A stretch of DNA of 64,000 bases from Ficedula albicollis. Its lineage: Eukaryota > Chordata > Aves > Passeriformes > Muscicapidae. The DNA lies in assembly GCF_000247815.1 (NCBI RefSeq), contig NC_021681.1, positions 17,083,634-17,147,633 on the forward strand, given 5' to 3'. A model generated the notes under the pieces. That model saw only the letters and a program-made list of their open reading frames with translations. It had not been told where the DNA came from and ran no database searches. A program made the translations under genes and the position numbers. Of this stretch, positions 58,030 through 64,000 are shown piece by piece; positions within the stretch are counted from its first letter, which is position 1; every line of letters begins with the position of its first letter.

Positions 58030-58500
58030 ACTGCTGCTCGGGACCCAGTGAAGTTTGCTCCGTGTGCTGGACCAGGCTCTGTAGGTGCCAGCAGCGCCAG
58101 CCCGCCGTTCCCATCCCGCTATCCAGGGGCGCCGGGTCGCGGTTCACGCTCCCCGCGGCCGCCCGGGATCGGGCGGAACGTTCGGCGCGGCCCCCGCGTT
58201 CCGGGGGGGAAGGAGCCGCGCGCGGACACCGGCGCCGCCATCATGGCGGCCTGAGGCGCGGTGGGTTCGGCGCCGGGAGCGGCGGGACGGGAGGCCGGGA
58301 GCGGAGAGGTAATGCCGGGGCTGGGGGAAGCCTCCCGGGAACGGGGCGGCGGTGAGGGACCCCCAGTAAATTACACCCTGCGGCAGGACTCAGGTGGGGC
58401 CTGAGGGCTCTGCCAGGGGTCTGGGGGAGCGGCAGGGCCGGGAAGGGAAGCCCCCGCCTTCCTGCTCAGGGTCTGCGGGCCGCTTCCCGCCCTGAGACTC
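58030..58500 (+). promoter_or_regulatory. COPS7B: COPS7B CpG-island promoter and noncoding exon 1
   Basis: A dense CpG island surrounds a probable noncoding first exon that ends GGAGCGGAGAG before the donor GTAATG at 58309. The position, 1.9 kb upstream of the first coding exon, suits COPS7B. No TATA box is seen, as usual for a housekeeping gene. The transcription start is inferred to lie near 58,200. Confidence 0.65.
58234..58250. promoter_or_regulatory. COPS7B: YY1-type element in palindromic context
   Basis: GCCGCCATCATGGCGGC is nearly palindromic and contains YY1-like ATGGCGGC cores on both strands. YY1 sites near the start of TATA-less genes help set the start position and direction. 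It lies about 60 bases before the inferred exon 1 donor. Confidence 0.5.
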
Positions 58501-60222
58501 CCTGAGCTACCTTAGAAAGGCCTGACCGCGAGAGAAGCCCGTCTTGTTCCCCTGCTTGGATTGTTGTAGCTTTTGGACAAGCTGTGTTGGAGTGTCTGGT
58601 GTAGTTCAGTCACTTCTCGTCGGGGTAAGTCGGTTGTGGAAGCAGCGAGGAATTCCCTGTGACACGGGTGTGCACACAGATTGCGGTAGCACCGCAGTTG
58701 TCCGAACGTTTGCTTGGAAAGGGGCAGAGAATTGGCATCCCTTTCCCACCAGGGCACGGATACAGCCAGCCAGTCTTTTGTAACCTCACACACCAGCGTG
58801 TGGTTTGATTACCTGCGAGGGAGGACAATAGAACTGTGAAATCGGAATCTCATTCCCAGCACAGTCAATCCATATTCTCTCCTGAGGAAATCGTCCTGTC
58901 TGTGAGCAGAGGGAGCAGCACTGATGTGTTAAGCAGCCACATGCAATGTTCTGTAGTGCAGAGATTTCTCAGTCAGAACTGAGGTGCTGTTCAGCCAGGC
59001 TGCACCTGTGCCTCTGATGGAAAGAACCCCAAAGAGACTGCAGGGGCTGAGATATCTCTGTGTGGAGAGTGTTAAAGGTTGCCCACTCCAGTTGAGACCA
59101 TTTGTACCTGCAGGTGTAATGGAACAGAGTGAAGTGTATTTTTAGAAGTTGACTAATACAGGAAGCTGTGATGCTTTCACAAGCCTTAATTTGGTTAAGC
59201 CTGATGAAAGAGTGAAGCCCCTGTATGACTGTGCTCCCCACCAAGGGAGGATGTGGGTCACACGGAACCAGACAGGTTCTCTGCTCTTGGGTTCTCTGGT
59301 GTTTGGTTTTCATCACCAGAGTAAAGGTTATACCCTCTGCTTGATAATCATCCCATACAAACATAGCACAAAACCTCCCTTATCTGCTAAGTTCTTTGTT
59401 CGGTTTCTGAATAACATGCTTGGGAAGTTTTGTCTTAGTTGTTTGTAAACAAACAGCTCATTTTGTGGAACTTGTTAATAAATAGTGGTTTACATTTCAA
59501 AAGCAACATGTTGGTGCTGTGAGACAACATGCACACCAGAAATGTCAGGCAGCAGCTGAAGACAAAGACCTCTCTTTGCAGAGACTTAAATAGAGCCTTT
59601 GTAGAAAGGGTATTTTTATCACTTAAGCTTTCCTGTTAACCCAAAACACTTGAATAGTACAGTGCAGACCAGGGAGCTGCTTACAGGCCTCAGTTTGCCT
59701 TTTGGGCTCAGAAGGCTGTGGGAATTATGGATACACACTGTATCAATAGCAGAGTCAAAGGAAAAGGTGGGATGTGTGGGCATACAGTGTGCATCAATCC
59801 TTCATAGGGAATTACATTAGTTGCTGGTTTGCAGCTGTGTGATGAGGAAGGAGGAAGTAAATCAAGTGTATCAATAAGCATCTTTACAGTTGGCAATATT
59901 TGGCAACATCACTAGAAGGAAAAGTCTGAAAACAGCATGAAATCTAAACTCCTGTCCTATAAGAAAGAATCTGCAAGAGCTGATCCTTTTAGGGAACTGA
60001 TCAGATGGAAATTTTGCTTAGAGATTGTGGGAGTCATTCTTGCTCCCCAGCTAAATCAGCAGTTGAAGCTGCTGGGTTTCTGGCCTGCCCCCTGAATGCT
60101 GAAGAAAAGCCTGGCTCTGCTGATACTGGAATGTTACTGTGCTGAGCACCTTTTGGTCCCCTGCCAGGCAGAACTCAGCAGAGGATAGAGGATGTGTTAA
60201 TATTATGTTCTTTTACTGACAG
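58309..60222 (+). other. COPS7B: COPS7B intron 1
   Basis: From GTAATG at 58309 to TACTGACAG at 60222. No other gene or repeat recognised. Confidence 0.65.
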
Positions 60223-60227
60223 ATTGA

Positions 60228-61556
<1,329 letters not shown>

Positions 61557-61632
61557 CTTGCTGAGGGGTCTAATGCTGCCTATTTCCAGCTGCTGAACCT
61601 GTTTGCTTACGGAACGTACCGTGACTATGTAG
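61557..61632 (+). CDS. COPS7B: COPS7B, coding exon
   Basis: The exon encodes [20 protein letters not shown] followed by YRDYV and the first base of a split Ala codon. It matches the helical-repeat part of the CSN7 PCI domain. Donor GTAAGA is at 61633. Human has Leu where this bird has Phe in AYFQLL, and Pro for Arg in TYRDY. Confidence 0.97.
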
Positions 61633-63176
61633 GTAAGAGACTGCTGCCCGTTTGCAGAGTGTGGGACTGGGTGGCCCTTTAGGATTGTCAGAGGCAATTC
61701 TGTACTTTCTTAGGTAACTGGTGTAGTGAGGCTGGGTGAAAGCATCCAGGAACAGAACTTGCTTAGGAGAAGAATTGTCCGTAGGGGGTCTGGGTCATGT
61801 GTGCTTTTTACTTGCTAAAAATGAAACAAAGGGTTAGAGACTCTGGGGTGCTACAGGTTTGGATGGGACTGCAGCACTGGGTTGACTTGGTCTGCAGCAG
61901 AATTCATTGACGTTCACAGGCCACTTACCTCTGTAGAGGGAAATTTCAGACATCTCTATGGAAATTTAGATTACACCAGTTATGGAAACTGCAGAAAACT
62001 TAGAGAAAATTGTGCTGCATTATTTATAAAAACCTATATGGTTTGTGAGATAACCTTTTATTTCATGACGGCATTGCTGAAACAAAGTGGGTAATTTCTT
62101 AGCCAGAATGCAAGTTGAAATAATGACTTTTATACAGCTTTAAAAAGACTGTGTGTGAATCATCTTTGTATCTGTTCAAATGTGCTTTTATCTCCGGTGC
62201 TTATGCTTCCATTCTGCTACAATTTAATGCTTAATTTGTGGGTAGCAGCCTCATCCAGACCATTACAGAGTGTGACAAATAATTCTGTCATAGTGCTGGT
62301 TCTCATGGTGGTGGATGAGCTATCTAGTTCCTGTAAGGAGCAGTGGCATCTCTAAATGCAAGGACTGGAAATTCCAGTGTCTGTGGAGCAACATGAGCCT
62401 CGTGAATTCTGTGACTGATTAGAGGATGTGCTTGCTGTCCGTGGCACTTGTGTCACAGTGTGTGACAGCACAGTTCATTCTTCCTTTTCTAGTGAAGACA
62501 GAGAAAGGGGGAAAAGCAGTCAAAATGTAGAGCACTGAATGAGGTGGGATGGATGAGAGAACTTGAGTGGCCCTAATACACTAATTTCCATTAAAGTAGG
62601 TATTTTAAGGAGTTTCTTAGCTTTGGAGGGCTGCCAGTATCCTTTCTCTTTTTTAAATATTCATGAGGCACATGGATATAATACAGTGACAGTGTGGCCA
62701 TCTAGATTAATGATTTCTCCTCTCTTCCTCAGCCTAGTACTTCACACTTTAAATTCTGCAGCTCTTCAGAGAAATAAAACCAGATGTATTTGCAACCAGA
62801 TCAGCAAAGGGCGAAGATTTTTTTCTGTCAGTTTGTTAATGAAATAAAATTTACTTGGTAGAAACGAAGCCATTGACCAACGGTTTTGGCAGGGCACCAG
62901 TTGTGAATTACCTTCTAATTCCAGAACCAGAATTACTGAAGAAGCAGATAAGAATGGAGTTGCCAAGTTGTTCTTAACTTTTCCCCTTCTCCCCCTGGGT
63001 GTGCCAATTTGTCTGCAGCAGCAGCAGCATGCTCTGTTCATCAGCTAGCACCCACATTAGCTGGAGGTGTTCAGTATTTCAGGGTGTAGTGTGGCATAAC
63101 TAGCCTGAAGTTCTGCAGCCTGGATTATGTAATTTTCAAAGTAAAGTCCTGAATCTTGTCTTTTTAACATTAACAG
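61633..63176 (+). other. COPS7B: COPS7B intron 3
   Basis: AT-rich intron ending TTAACAG; a CAG trinucleotide run (about four units) occurs near 63018-63030. No other gene recognised. Confidence 0.9.
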
Positions 63177-63265
63177 CAAACAAAGATAACCTGCCTGAAT
63201 TAACAGTGACTCAGAAAAACAAGCTGAAACACCTGACGATTGTAAGCCTGGCTTCCCGAATGAAG
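63177..63265 (+). CDS. COPS7B: COPS7B, coding exon
   Basis: It completes the split Ala codon and encodes [20 protein letters not shown] then IVSLASRMK. The [11 protein letters not shown] segment is a hallmark of CSN7 PCI domains. Donor GTAAAG is at 63266, phase 0. The [14 protein letters not shown] part is the most diverged from human in the visible protein. Confidence 0.97.
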
Positions 63266-63849
63266 GTAAAGTGCGTAGGGTTTGACAGCTGTTGTTTCTT
63301 GATTTTGTTTTAGAAAATGGCATCCATTCTAGAGCACTGAAGTTGTATCAGACTGTATGGGTACTCACAAAAAAATCCTGTACTGGGAACGTGCATGTAG
63401 GTTACAGTGTTCTCTCCTGGTGCATTTGGGATATTAACTTAGTGAACTTCCGTGGGTGAAGTGTAGGGATATCTGAACTGATGTGCAGATTGGTCAGGAA
63501 GGTCTGGGAAACTTTGTATGTCTTTTTTCACTGCTCCTGGATGGAGAATCATTCTTTACAACACTGACTTTTTGTTCTAGATAAAATTATGTAACACTCT
63601 TAATTTCTTCTACAATCCCATTTACCTTTTTTCTTGTAGAATGTGCTTTACCAAAGCCTCAGGAATTATCAAAGTTGTGTCAGAATATTTCATAGCCTGG
63701 CAAGCATTTGTTCTGCTGTGATCAGTCACTGCTGCACCTGCAGGTCAAAGTGTAGTATACAATAAATAGTCGAGTCTCAACCTTTTGAGACCTAGTCATT
63801 CATTTTTACTCCAGGACTGTTAACTTATTCTTGGTCTTGCTGTTTTTAG
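63266..63849 (+). other. COPS7B: COPS7B intron 4
   Basis: Intron ending TGTTTTTAG; nothing else recognised. Confidence 0.9.

Positions 63850-64000
<151 letters not shown>

Overview
The window is vertebrate nuclear DNA, almost certainly from a bird. The evidence is three intron-rich orthologues of human 2q37 genes in conserved order, GC-rich housekeeping promoters beside AT-rich introns, and CR1 LINE fragments as the only recognisable interspersed repeats. I see no bacterial, viral or CRISPR content. The species cannot be fixed from the sequence. Layout: PTMA (prothymosin alpha, + strand, about 1-9.24 kb), PDE6D (prenyl-binding protein delta, - strand, about 53.6 kb down to 18.3 kb) and COPS7B (COP9 signalosome subunit 7b, + strand, 58.2 kb to beyond the right edge). 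PTMA and PDE6D are tail to tail; PDE6D and COPS7B are head to head. These are independent housekeeping genes, not a pathway cluster. Exon reconstruction gives PDE6D complete (5 coding exons, 150 codons, all junctions in phase). PTMA has exons 2-5 (96 codons) but its short first coding exon is absent, probably lost in the gap and poly-G region at 70-1370. COPS7B has coding exons 2-5, the first 159 codons, and is cut by the window end. Region by region: 1-1440 is a damaged CpG-rich block (two poly-G runs and a 61-base N gap) at the PTMA promoter and exon 1. 3.4-9.24 kb holds the rest of PTMA and its 3' UTR, which contains a 1,115-base G run. 9.24-16.6 kb is GC-rich intergenic DNA with no recognised gene. 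It contains a striking array of seven CCAAT boxes followed by a TATA box (11.24-11.55 kb), two CTCF-like motifs and two weak candidate exons. 16.6-17.4 kb is a CR1 copy. 18.3-53.6 kb is PDE6D, dominated by a 27-kb first intron carrying seven separate tandem duplications. A perfect RFX X-box lies just inside that intron. 54.1-58.0 kb is the intergenic spacer with three CR1 fragments. 58.03-58.5 kb is the COPS7B CpG island with a YY1-type element. The most important caution is technical: five uninterrupted G homopolymers (352, 716, 1115, 519 and 436 bases) are very probably sequencing or assembly artefacts, and one is bracketed by a 20-base direct repeat that shows the join. I found no convincing new biological system. 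The best biological leads are the CCAAT/TATA array, the RFX X-box in a ciliary-cargo gene, and the cluster of tandem duplications in PDE6D intron 1.
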